A DNA stretch of 64,000 nucleotides from Prevotella sp. (GTDB lineage Bacteria > Bacteroidota > Bacteroidia > Bacteroidales > Bacteroidaceae), in NCBI GenBank assembly GCA_017462915.1, contig JAFTQG010000012.1, forward strand, positions 25,426-89,425. The letters run 5' to 3'. Below are positions 35,091-43,769 of this stretch, piece after piece. Positions within the stretch are counted from its first letter, which is position 1. Each line of letters begins with the position of its first letter. The notes below the pieces were generated by a model. That model had not been told where the DNA came from. It saw nothing but the letters and a program-made list of their open reading frames with translations, and did no database searches. The position numbers and the translations under genes were made by a program.

Positions 35091-36161
35091 ATGAGAAGAG
35101 TAAAATACTTTTGCGGCATGGTCGTGGCTATATGTCTCGCGCTGCTCGTGTCTTCATCAAAATCTCAGACTAAGGTCTTTGTGATAGGCGACTCTACCGC
35201 TGCGGAGAAAGACATCTCTAAGGGTTCTCCCGAACGTGGCTGGGGCATGATGCTTCAGGGATGTTTCTCAGAGGACATTGTCGTGGAAAACCATGCGCGT
35301 AACGGCCGTTCCTCGCGCTCTTTCATAGATGAGGGTCTATGGCAGAAGGTACTTGACAGGATAAAGCCGGGCGACTATGTGCTCATACAGTTCGGCCATA
35401 ACGACGAGAAGCATGACCAGCCGGGAAAGACGAAGCGCTTCTCCAAGCCGGGCTCGACGTTCGATGCCAACCTCGAGCGTTATGTTAAGGAGACCCGTGA
35501 GAAGGGTGGTATACCTGTCCTCCTCAACTGTGTCGAGCGCAGGCTCTTCTATGATGCACGTCTGAAGGACACTTCTTCAGGAAAGGCAAAGGAAATGTCT
35601 GCTGCGGAGAAGAAAGGTGCTGCCGACGACGAGGCGTTGCGCGACGTGAAGTACGGAGAGGAAGAGGTCAATACGGAGTATCTCGTGGCGACCCACTATA
35701 CCAAGGACGGCGACTATACCGCTGCCCCGTATCTCGTGGCAAAGAGGCTTGACGTGCCTTTTGTCGATGCCAACCGCATAACCCACTGGATAGAGACGGA
35801 GCACGGTGTGGAAGGTTCGCGCCTGCTGCACATGTGGCTCAAGCCGGGTGAGGTGGCAAGCATACCTGACGGCAGAAAAGACAATACGCATTACAATGTT
35901 CATGGTGCGCTGATTGTGGCAAACCGTCTTGCGGACGCCATAGGAGAAGCCGTCCCTGCACTGAAGGAGCATGTCCGTCACTATGACTATGTCGTGTCGG
36001 CTGAGGGACGTGGCAATTTCCTTACACTCGACGAGGCTGTGAAGGCTGTGCCGGAAGGGACACAGATAACGGTCTTGGTGCTCGACGGCAAGTTCAAGAA
36101 GCCACGGACATCAAAGAAGATAAAGTACGAGACCCGTCAGAAGGCGGTGCTCACAGAATAA
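35091..36161 (+). CDS. SGNH rhamnogalacturonan acetylesterase with short pectinesterase-like tail
   Basis: A 356-residue exported protein (signal peptide residues 1-25). Residues 28-300 are an SGNH/GDSL esterase of the rhamnogalacturonan acetylesterase group: the Ser block VFVIGDSTAAEK, the Gly/Asn block IQFGHNDEKHD, and the catalytic Asp/His in DNTHYNVHGA. The last 58 residues (YDYVVSAEGRGNFLTLDEAV onward) resemble only the first strand of a pectinesterase beta helix and then stop. It probably removes acetyl groups from pectin. The start lies 3 bp after an octamer array. No pectin locus surrounds it. Confidence 0.8.
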   Translation: MRRVKYFCGMVVAICLALLVSSSKSQTKVFVIGDSTAAEKDISKGSPERGWGMMLQGCFSEDIVVENHARNGRSSRSFIDEGLWQKVLDRIKPGDYVLIQFGHNDEKHDQPGKTKRFSKPGSTFDANLERYVKETREKGGIPVLLNCVERRLFYDARLKDTSSGKAKEMSAAEKKGAADDEALRDVKYGEEEVNTEYLVATHYTKDGDYTAAPYLVAKRLDVPFVDANRITHWIETEHGVEGSRLLHMWLKPGEVASIPDGRKDNTHYNVHGALIVANRLADAIGEAVPALKEHVRHYDYVVSAEGRGNFLTLDEAVKAVPEGTQITVLVLDGKFKKPRTSKKIKYETRQKAVLTE

Positions 36162-36222
36162 ATAAAATAATGTGCGAGTGGGGATGGCTGCAATGGAAGC
36201 ATCCCTTTATGCAGAACGATAA

Positions 36223-38472
36223 GTGACGAAGACACTGATATACAGACTTTCACTGGCTTTCCTCATTTCCGTCTTCCTTATGGGCTGTTCCACGAAAGAA
36301 CGCTTTGCCGAGGGAGAGATGGAGATAAGGAAAGTCAGTGTCGTAACGGACAATCCTGCCATAGACACGCAGATGATGCGCAATTATGTGCGTCAGCTTC
36401 CTGGAATGGAAAACGGAAAGCGTGTACACCATGCCTATGATACAGTGCAGACGAGACTCACGTGCGAGGATCTTGTCACGGCTCTTTCCAATCAGGGTTA
36501 TCTGCACGCCGATGTCAAGTCGTCTGTCTATGTCCGCCCGAAGACCGCAGGGGATAGGAATCCCAAATGTGAGGTGATGTATTTCCTCCATCCCGGCGAG
36601 CCTTATATGGTCCGTGACATAAAGTATGATATACGTGATGCACGCATAGACACGCTGCTCCGTGGCATACCTGTGTCGGACAGGTATATCGTGGCAGGGA
36701 AGACATTCAGCGTGGCAGACCTGAACGCCGAGCGTTCGATGATAGCCGGTTTCCTGCAGGACAGGGGATACTACAGGTTCAACAAGGATTTCATACGCTT
36801 TGAGGCAGACACCGTCAGAGGGCAGAAGACCGTGGACCTTACGCTCCTGCTGCTCCCTTACCGTGCCAACAACAATGCCAAGGAAGAACCGCATCCGTGC
36901 TATACGGTGCGCAAGATAAATTATCTCCCGGGAGGAGGTGACGAGAAGGTCGTATTGAGAAACAGCGTGCTCGATGTCAGCACGGAACTGCGGGAGGGAA
37001 TGCCTTATAGCGCATCGGCCTTGCAGGGGACATATCAGCGTTTCGCGCGTCTTCAGGCACTGAGATACACCAATATCAGGTTTCGTGAGATAGTGGATAC
37101 ATTGACAGTGCCTGCGGATTCCATGGCTATGGCCGAGGCTCTGTATGACGTTGATGACGATGTGCAGCCCGATTCCGTGGCAGGGAAGTCTGTACGCTAT
37201 GCGCTGGACTGTGACATACAGCTGTCTTCACGCAAGCCGAACTCCATATCCGTGCAGCCGGAAGGGACGAATACTGCCGGCGACCTCGGAGCGGCGGTGT
37301 CTCTTACCTATTCCAACAGGAATCTTTTCCATGGATCCGAGACCTTCTCCCTTCAACTTCGCGGCGCATACGAGGCTATAACCAAGCTGGAGGGCTATAA
37401 CGACAAGAATTATATAGAGTATGGCCTGGAGTCAAAGGTGCAGTTCCCACGGTTCATAGCGCCGTTCATCTCCAACTCGTTCAAGCGTAATATACAGTCT
37501 ACAAGTGAGTTGAGCGTGTCGTATAACCTGCAGAACCGTCCGGAGTTTCATCGCCGTGTGTTCTCTACGGCTTGGCGTTACAAATGGTCTGAGCCACACC
37601 ATCATACCAGTTACAAGCTGGACATGATAGACCTGAACTACATCTATATGCCGTGGATTTCGGAGACATTCAGGCAGGATTATCTGGACTCGGACGACAA
37701 TCGCAATGCTATCCTCCGCTATAACTATGAGGACCTGTTCATAATGAAGATAGGCTTCGGTCTCTCGTACAACAACGGCACCAATGCGTATAAGTTCAGT
37801 ATAGAGACGGCAGGAAATATCCTCAACGGCTTTGCAAATGCCTTTGATTTCAAGAAGAATGACGACGGGCAGTACACACTGTTCAATATCGCCTATGCAC
37901 AGTATGTCAAAGGAGACTTTGATGCGACACATGTGATGAAGCTCTCGCCTGGTTCCGAACTCGTGTTCCACGGCAGGCTTGGCATAGCATATCCATACGG
38001 TAACTCCCGGATTCTGCCGTTTGAGAAGCGGTATTTCTCCGGCGGTGCCAATTCTGTGCGAGGCTGGGCGGTAAGAGGTCTCGGTCCAGGCAAATACGGC
38101 GGTACTGACGGGCGCATAGATTTCATAAACCAGACGGGCGACATAAAGCTCGACTTGAATATGGAGTATCGCATGTTCCTGTTCTGGAAGCTGTATGGCG
38201 CGGTGTTTGTCGATGTCGGCAATATCTGGACGATACGCGAATATGAGAACCAGCCCGGTGGACAGTTTAAGTTCAATGAGTTCTATAAGCAGCTTGCCGC
38301 TGCCTACGGAGTTGGCGTGCGTCTTAATTTCGGATACTTTATCCTGCGTTTCGACTGCGGCATGAAGGCTGTCAATCCGGCATACACCAAGCAGCGGGAG
38401 CATTATCCGATATTCCATCCTGACCTGTCGCGTGATTTCGCGTTCCATTTCGGTGTGGGATACCCGTTCTGA
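36223..38472 (+). CDS. TamL-like lipoprotein of the Omp85/BamA family
   Basis: A 749-residue outer-membrane protein with a lipoprotein signal (lipobox LMGCS, Cys about residue 22), POTRA-like N-terminal domains (residues 30-330) and a 16-strand-type Omp85 barrel with the lid-lock motif VRGW (SGGANSVRGWAVRG) and C-terminus FGVGYPF. Lipid-anchored BamA relatives (TamL) are known from Bacteroidota and help assemble outer-membrane or surface proteins. Start codon GTG 36223. It has no tamB beside it, unlike the second copy at 41304-43769. Confidence 0.82.
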   Translation: MTKTLIYRLSLAFLISVFLMGCSTKERFAEGEMEIRKVSVVTDNPAIDTQMMRNYVRQLPGMENGKRVHHAYDTVQTRLTCEDLVTALSNQGYLHADVKSSVYVRPKTAGDRNPKCEVMYFLHPGEPYMVRDIKYDIRDARIDTLLRGIPVSDRYIVAGKTFSVADLNAERSMIAGFLQDRGYYRFNKDFIRFEADTVRGQKTVDLTLLLLPYRANNNAKEEPHPCYTVRKINYLPGGGDEKVVLRNSVLDVSTELREGMPYSASALQGTYQRFARLQALRYTNIRFREIVDTLTVPADSMAMAEALYDVDDDVQPDSVAGKSVRYALDCDIQLSSRKPNSISVQPEGTNTAGDLGAAVSLTYSNRNLFHGSETFSLQLRGAYEAITKLEGYNDKNYIEYGLESKVQFPRFIAPFISNSFKRNIQSTSELSVSYNLQNRPEFHRRVFSTAWRYKWSEPHHHTSYKLDMIDLNYIYMPWISETFRQDYLDSDDNRNAILRYNYEDLFIMKIGFGLSYNNGTNAYKFSIETAGNILNGFANAFDFKKNDDGQYTLFNIAYAQYVKGDFDATHVMKLSPGSELVFHGRLGIAYPYGNSRILPFEKRYFSGGANSVRGWAVRGLGPGKYGGTDGRIDFINQTGDIKLDLNMEYRMFLFWKLYGAVFVDVGNIWTIREYENQPGGQFKFNEFYKQLAAAYGVGVRLNFGYFILRFDCGMKAVNPAYTKQREHYPIFHPDLSRDFAFHFGVGYPF

Positions 38473-38475
38473 CTT

Positions 38476-38600
38476 GCGGTTGTACGGTTGTACGGTTATA
38501 CGGAGATTACTCTTCTATAACTCACAACTGATAACTTATAACTCATAACTCACAACTTATAACCGCACAACCGCCTAACCGTAAAACCGAATAACCGCAA
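38476..38600. repeat. Composite inverted array with ATTACTCTTC core
   Basis: Left (38476-38503): GGTTGTAC/GGTTATAC octamers. Core: GGAGATTACTCTTCTATAAC (38502-38521). Then heptamers AACTCAC-AACTGAT-AACTTAT-AACTCAT (38520-38560) and right AACCGCAC/AACCGCCT/AACCGTAA octamers ending just before aroB. Confidence 0.85.
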
Positions 38601-38609
38601 AATAAAACA

Positions 38610-39719
38610 ATGAAGCAAAAAGTTATAATATCGACATCTCTGGAACAGCATATTGATGATGCTATAAAGGCTGTCACTCCCGACCGTCTGTTCCTTCTCT
38701 GCGATGAGACCACAGCAGAGGTATGTTTGCCGAAAGTAAAGACTTTCGGTTGTCTGAAAGATGCCCGTCTCATTGTCATAAAGTCCGGTGATGCCGACAA
38801 ATCTCTGGAGGCTGTCTCCAGTGTCTGGGAGTCACTCCAGAACGGTGGGGCGACACGCCACTCCATGATGATCAATCTTGGAGGAGGAATGGTCACCGAC
38901 CTTGGCGGCTTTGCGGCGTCGACATTCAAGCGCGGGATACACTTCGTGAACATTCCTACTACGCTCCTCTCCCTCGTCGATGCATCGGTAGGAGGGAAAA
39001 CCGGCATAAACTTCGGAGGTCTGAAAAACGAGATAGGAGTGTTTAATACCGCTGATGTCGTGATACTTGATACGCAGTTTCTCGATACTCTCAGCAATGT
39101 GGAGATACGCTCGGGCTATGCGGAGATGATAAAGCACGGCCTGATATACAACCCTGACAGTTGCGCAGGAGGCTCACGGGAGCGGATGTGGGCAGAACTG
39201 ATGAATTTTGACATCACAGCCCCTGACCTCGGTCAGCTTCAGTGTATGGTAGCGGAGTCGGTACAGGTGAAGGAGCGTATTGTGGAGATAGACCCTCTGG
39301 AGCATGGACTCCGCAAGGCTCTGAATCTCGGACATACGGCAGGACATGCCTTCGAGAGCTTCGGCATGGCGTGCGGCGAGCGTCTGGACGGCAGGCGTAA
39401 TGCCGGTGTGCATCCAGTCCCTCATGGCTATGCCGTCGCTTACGGCATGGTATGCGAGCTGTGGCTGTCGTGTGTCAAGACAGGATTCCCGCAGAATATC
39501 ATGCGCACGACAGTGAGGTTTATCGACGAGTATTACGGCAAGATGCCTATCACCTGCGATGACTATGAGACACTGTTCGAACTGATGACTCATGACAAGA
39601 AGAACACCGCAGGCACAATCAATTTCACCCTGCTTTCAGGCATAGGGGAGATAGTAATCAACCAGACGGCCACAAAGGAGGAAATCTTTGAGGCCTTGGA
39701 CTTTTATAGAGAAAACTGA
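38610..39719 (+). CDS. aroB: 3-dehydroquinate synthase
   Basis: A 369-residue NAD-dependent enzyme converting DAHP to dehydroquinate in the shikimate pathway. GGGMVTDLGGFAAST (NAD loop), PTTLLSLVDASVGGKTGINF, the zinc ligands in RSGYAEMIKHGLI, LNLGHTAGHAFES and the second His in HGYAVAYGM are visible. A short extra loop (GERLDGRRNAGVHPVP) precedes the last His. It overlaps rsmA by 1 bp (TGATG), so translation is coupled. The shikimate route feeds chorismate, yet anthranilate synthase in this window is broken. Confidence 0.95.
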   Translation: MKQKVIISTSLEQHIDDAIKAVTPDRLFLLCDETTAEVCLPKVKTFGCLKDARLIVIKSGDADKSLEAVSSVWESLQNGGATRHSMMINLGGGMVTDLGGFAASTFKRGIHFVNIPTTLLSLVDASVGGKTGINFGGLKNEIGVFNTADVVILDTQFLDTLSNVEIRSGYAEMIKHGLIYNPDSCAGGSRERMWAELMNFDITAPDLGQLQCMVAESVQVKERIVEIDPLEHGLRKALNLGHTAGHAFESFGMACGERLDGRRNAGVHPVPHGYAVAYGMVCELWLSCVKTGFPQNIMRTTVRFIDEYYGKMPITCDDYETLFELMTHDKKNTAGTINFTLLSGIGEIVINQTATKEEIFEALDFYREN

Positions 39720-40525
39720 TGAAGCAAGTTAGAGCGAAAAAGCAATTAGGCCAGCATTTCCTTACGGACCTCGGAATTGCGCGGCGCATAGCAGACACTG
39801 TCGATGCGTATCCTGAGATTCCAGTATTGGAGATTGGGCCGGGAATGGGTGTCATGACCCAATATCTGAAAGAGAAGCCACGCCCGTTCAAGGTCGTTGA
39901 GATAGACAAGGAGAGTGTGGAATATCTTAACGAACGCTGGCCGGACTTCAGCGCGCAGATAATCGGAGGAGACTTTCTCCGTATGGACCTTGACAAGGTG
40001 TTTGACGGCGCCCGGTTTGTGCTGACAGGCAATTACCCTTACGACATCTCCTCGCAGATATTCTTCAAGATGCTCGACAACAAGGATCTTATCCCTTGCT
40101 GCACAGGCATGATACAGCGTGAGGTGGCCCTGCGCATCGCCTCGGAGCCGGGCACAAAGGCCTATGGAATACTCTCCGTGCTCATACAGGCATGGTATGA
40201 TACGGAATATCTGTTCACTGTCGACGAGACAGTCTTCAATCCGCCGCCGAAAGTTAAGTCGGCAGTAATCCGCATGACGAGAAACGGTGTCACAGACCTT
40301 GGATGCGACGAGACCCTGTTCAAGCGCGTGGTGAAGACTGTCTTCAATCAGCGCCGCAAGATGTTGCGCGTGTCGCTGAAGCAGATATTCAACGGGACGA
40401 CACAGGCACGCCCAGAATTCTTCACAAACGAGATAATGACAAAACGTCCAGAGCAGCTTACTGTCCAGCAGTTTGTAGAACTTACAAATCTTGTCGCCGA
40501 GGAACTTGCTGCTGTAGGCGGTTAG
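39719..40525 (+). CDS. rsmA: 16S rRNA dimethyltransferase A (KsgA)
   Basis: A 268-residue SAM-dependent methyltransferase that dimethylates the two adjacent adenines of 16S helix 45. The N-terminus KKQLGQHFLTD, SAM motif LEIGPGMGVMTQYL and catalytic LTGNYPYDISSQIF are family landmarks. Its ATG shares one base with the aroB stop codon. Confidence 0.96.
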   Translation: MKQVRAKKQLGQHFLTDLGIARRIADTVDAYPEIPVLEIGPGMGVMTQYLKEKPRPFKVVEIDKESVEYLNERWPDFSAQIIGGDFLRMDLDKVFDGARFVLTGNYPYDISSQIFFKMLDNKDLIPCCTGMIQREVALRIASEPGTKAYGILSVLIQAWYDTEYLFTVDETVFNPPPKVKSAVIRMTRNGVTDLGCDETLFKRVVKTVFNQRRKMLRVSLKQIFNGTTQARPEFFTNEIMTKRPEQLTVQQFVELTNLVAEELAAVGG

Positions 40526-40597
40526 GCGGTTATACGGTTGTGCGGTTATACGGAAATTACTCTTCCTATAACTCACAACTCATAACTCACAACTCAT
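40518..40597. repeat. Composite array with ATTACTCTTC core
   Basis: GGTTAGGC/GGTTATAC/GGTTGTGC octamers (from 40519), core GGAAATTACTCTTCCTATAA (40552-40571), then AACTCAC/AACTCAT heptamers (40571-40596). It starts inside the rsmA stop region and ends 4 bp before the phosphopantetheinyl transferase ATG. Confidence 0.85.
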
Positions 40598-40600
40598 CCC

Positions 40601-41194
40601 ATGCTCCGCATAAATGACACTATAGAGACCATGAGAGGCGAGCATCTGCTTGCCGAGATGTCGCTGTTGCCGCAATGGCGACGGCAGGCCGCTCTGTGTT
40701 ACAACCATGAGTCAGGCAGGCGGGAATCTACTATGGCATTCCGTCTGTTGCAGGATATGACAGGGCTTCGTGACATCGAATTCTCTGTCGGTGAGCATGG
40801 GAAACCATGGATAAAAGGGATTCCGGACATTCATTTCAATCTCTCACACTGCAAGTTTGCTGTCGCCTGTGTCGTGGACAGCGTCCCTGTCGGTGTGGAT
40901 ATAGAGCGCGTCGGCAGATACAGCCCTCGTCTTGCAGAGTACACCCTCTCTCCTGAGGAGTGGCACTATATCCATTATGCCTCCTCAGATACATCCGTTC
41001 CACGCCCCTACGAGGAGACCGACCTGCTGTTCACTGTTCTCTGGACTAAAAAGGAATCGCTCCTGAAACTTATAGGTACAGGCATAACGGACAATCTGCG
41101 CCATGTGCTTGATGAATACGACGGGCAGGTCTTATTCAATACGGTCATGGATAAAGAATGCAGATATGTATGCACAGAGGCACATTTTCTGTAA
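40601..41194 (+). CDS. 4'-phosphopantetheinyl transferase
   Basis: A 197-residue Sfp/AcpT-type enzyme that primes carrier proteins with phosphopantetheine from CoA. Key motifs are HFNLSHCKFAVACV, VGVDIERVG with the magnesium Asp and Glu, and WTKKESLLKLIGTG with the catalytic Glu/Lys. It is read from an ATG just after a repeat array and is followed by a very long perfect hairpin. Confidence 0.9.
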   Translation: MLRINDTIETMRGEHLLAEMSLLPQWRRQAALCYNHESGRRESTMAFRLLQDMTGLRDIEFSVGEHGKPWIKGIPDIHFNLSHCKFAVACVVDSVPVGVDIERVGRYSPRLAEYTLSPEEWHYIHYASSDTSVPRPYEETDLLFTVLWTKKESLLKLIGTGITDNLRHVLDEYDGQVLFNTVMDKECRYVCTEAHFL

Positions 41195-41205
41195 GAAGGA
41201 CGAGA

Positions 41206-41297
41206 AGAACAATAAATCCCGACATGATTATTCATCCACATAATTATATAGGTATACCGTTACGTGAATGAATAATCATGTCGGGATTTATTGTTCT
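41206..41297. terminator. 30-bp perfect inverted repeat, bidirectional terminator
   Basis: Positions 41206-41235 and 41268-41297 are exact reverse complements (30 of 30) around a 32-nt centre. It lies between the convergent phosphopantetheinyl transferase and tamL genes, ending 6 bp from the tamL stop. A stem this long is unusual for a terminator and may be a remnant of a small mobile repeat. Confidence 0.85.
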
Positions 41298-41303
41298 ATT
41301 TGA

Positions 41304-43769
41304 TCAGAACGGGTATCCGATGGCGAAATTGAGGCATTGTGCCTTGCTGAATCTCGGTGTGTTGAAATATCCGCCCTTGCCGGTATCGTATGGTGCGTGT
41401 ACGACGAATGCCCAGTCGAGGCGTATGATGAAGAAGTCGAGGTCGTATCGTATGCCTATGCCAGCATCTACGGCAAGGTCTTTCAGGAAGTTCTTGGCAC
41501 GGAAGCTCATGCCCTCGGTATCCTTGCGGTTCTTGTCGAGCACCCATACGTTGCCGGCGTCTATGAATGCCGCTCCGTAGAGCGAGCCGAAGAGGCGCGG
41601 ACGGTATTCGAGGGAGAACTTGAGTTTCATGTCGCCGTTGGCAAGCAGGTAGTTCATCTCCTTGTTTTCCACGCCGGGAGCGTCAGGATCGCTGTACCGG
41701 AACGAGCCCGGTCCCACACTTCTTGTGGAGAAACCGCGGAGGTCGTTGGCACCTCCGACATAATATTGCTCTGAGAACGGTGCATAGCTCGTATTGCCGT
41801 ATGTGAACATCCATCCGCCGAGCGCGTGGGCTATGAGGCTGGCGTTCGGGCTTACGCGCCATAGCTTACGCCATTCGAGGTCGAACTTTACAAATTGTCC
41901 TACAGGGGCGTTGAACATTGTCTTCCCTTCCTCGTGCCATGATTTTTCTCCGATGGACAGTATGCCGTTGGCGACGTTACCGCATTCGGTGACTGTTCCC
42001 GAGAAGTATATCGGGTGGCGTTTCGTGGAAGGTGATGTGTAGGTGTAGGAGTAGCGCATCTTGGGCAGGAAGTTGTCTTCCAGTGCGACAAGGGCGACGA
42101 TGGAGTTCTCCATCTTGTCCCAGAACTCGTCGGAGCTCTCTGCGACGTATGAGTAGTCTACGCTCAGCGGTGTGAACGAGTGGCGTGATACTTCGTTTGG
42201 CTTGTAGTTGTATGTCAGTTCTCCTGAGAGGACATGCCGTCTGTAGGAGCCTGTGCGGTTTATTGTCTCTCTGGCTATGCGCAGGATTGTGCTTGCCGAT
42301 GTCTGTACGAGAGACAGCGGGGCAGTACGGTTTGCAGCTCTCATGCGGCGGAAGCGGTGTCTGTCCGGACGCATGAAGTTGGGTAGCAGAAGGCGTGGCA
42401 GTTCAAGGGTGAGGTCGGTGATGATGTTGTAGCTGCCGTTCTTTCCGGCATTGTTCTTCCCGACATTGAACTCATAGTTTCCCGAGACATTGAACGACAG
42501 CAGTTCGCCTCCGCGGAAGGCATTGCGCATGGCGAAGCTGACGCCTGCTCCTGGACCGAGACGGCCGTTGGACTTCTGGGTGTAGTTTGCCTGAAGGGCT
42601 ATGTCGTATGGTTTGTCGAGTATGCAGTCGACAGTCATGTCGAGTATGCACGAATCGGTGCTTGCAGAGTCTCGTATCGTCGTCAGACTGTCTGCTGTCG
42701 GCATTTGGCGCGGTGTGAAATTGATGTCGACGTAGGAGAATATGCCTTTCTGTGACAGTCTTGACAATGACTCTTCGTAATTGGTCTGTGAGAAAAGGTT
42801 ACGGCGGCGCAGAAGGATGTCTTTCAGCACTATCCTCGGTCGTACGGCAGGTCTCTTTCCTGCATAGTGTATAGTGAGTGTGCGGCGTGTGACGGAGTCT
42901 GTCAGCTGTTCGGTGAAGTTTCGGCGTATGCGGAAATTTGTCTTTCCTATATACCATTTCCTGCTTGCCTCGACAGGCAGTGAGTCTACTTTATGTAATA
43001 TGAGCTGTACACGTCCTGGGGTGTTTACCGTGTCGGCTGCATACGTGGAGTACTGCTGTTTGTAATAATAATAGCCGTTGTCGCGGAAGATGTTGTAGAG
43101 GCGGTTGCGCTCATTGTCAAGTGCACTTACGGAGAACGGATCGCCTTTATGGAGGAATGTGGTGCTGTCATTGAACAGTGCCGTCTCTTCTTCCGAGTAT
43201 CCCTGGTATGCTATGCTGTCAAGGGTGAATACGGGCCCCATGTTTACTGTGTATCCGACTTTTGCCTTGTGAGGGCGTAGGATGCTGTCGCGGCGTGTCG
43301 TGGTGGGCTTCCCCTCATAAATCTTGTATCCTACTGTGCCACGGAAATAGCCGTTGTTCTCAAGCACGGTCTTTGCCACGGATATGCGCAGTTCAGGGTT
43401 TACATCGCTGATGAGTACGGGAGCTTTGCCGAAACTGGAAGTCAGCCATTTCGGTATCCCGCCTTTTTTCTGTGAGAAGGCGTTCCATACCCATAGTCCC
43501 CAGGGGAATGGTGTACGGTAGTATGAAGAGCCGAAGAACGCTCCGTTAGGGGCACAGGCGAGCACAGCCTCAAGCTCTTCCTGAGTGTCGATGCAATGGT
43601 CGGCAGTCATGCGGTCATGCGGTTGTCCGGTCGTGATGTATTCGGTCTTCTTCATTCCTGTATACAGCTGCTCGCCGGGCTCCAGGGAAGAAGTCGTGGA
43701 GCATCCTGCCATGACGAGCATCAGTAGGAGAAACGTGGCAATATGTTTCAATGAATGTTTATTGAGCAT
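41304..43769 (-). CDS. tamL: TamL: lipoprotein Omp85-family assembly protein
   Basis: An 821-residue outer-membrane protein with a lipoprotein signal (lipobox VMAGC, Cys about 23), POTRA-like repeats to about residue 400, and an Omp85 barrel with the lid motif LRGF (YVGGANDLRGFSTR) and C-terminus FAIGYPF. Its start lies 11 bp inside the 3' end of tamB. In Bacteroidota, TamL with TamB links the inner and outer membranes for export or lipid transport; the pairing here supports that role. Converges on a 30-bp hairpin. Confidence 0.9.
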   Translation of the reverse strand: MLNKHSLKHIATFLLLMLVMAGCSTTSSLEPGEQLYTGMKKTEYITTGQPHDRMTADHCIDTQEELEAVLACAPNGAFFGSSYYRTPFPWGLWVWNAFSQKKGGIPKWLTSSFGKAPVLISDVNPELRISVAKTVLENNGYFRGTVGYKIYEGKPTTTRRDSILRPHKAKVGYTVNMGPVFTLDSIAYQGYSEEETALFNDSTTFLHKGDPFSVSALDNERNRLYNIFRDNGYYYYKQQYSTYAADTVNTPGRVQLILHKVDSLPVEASRKWYIGKTNFRIRRNFTEQLTDSVTRRTLTIHYAGKRPAVRPRIVLKDILLRRRNLFSQTNYEESLSRLSQKGIFSYVDINFTPRQMPTADSLTTIRDSASTDSCILDMTVDCILDKPYDIALQANYTQKSNGRLGPGAGVSFAMRNAFRGGELLSFNVSGNYEFNVGKNNAGKNGSYNIITDLTLELPRLLLPNFMRPDRHRFRRMRAANRTAPLSLVQTSASTILRIARETINRTGSYRRHVLSGELTYNYKPNEVSRHSFTPLSVDYSYVAESSDEFWDKMENSIVALVALEDNFLPKMRYSYTYTSPSTKRHPIYFSGTVTECGNVANGILSIGEKSWHEEGKTMFNAPVGQFVKFDLEWRKLWRVSPNASLIAHALGGWMFTYGNTSYAPFSEQYYVGGANDLRGFSTRSVGPGSFRYSDPDAPGVENKEMNYLLANGDMKLKFSLEYRPRLFGSLYGAAFIDAGNVWVLDKNRKDTEGMSFRAKNFLKDLAVDAGIGIRYDLDFFIIRLDWAFVVHAPYDTGKGGYFNTPRFSKAQCLNFAIGYPF

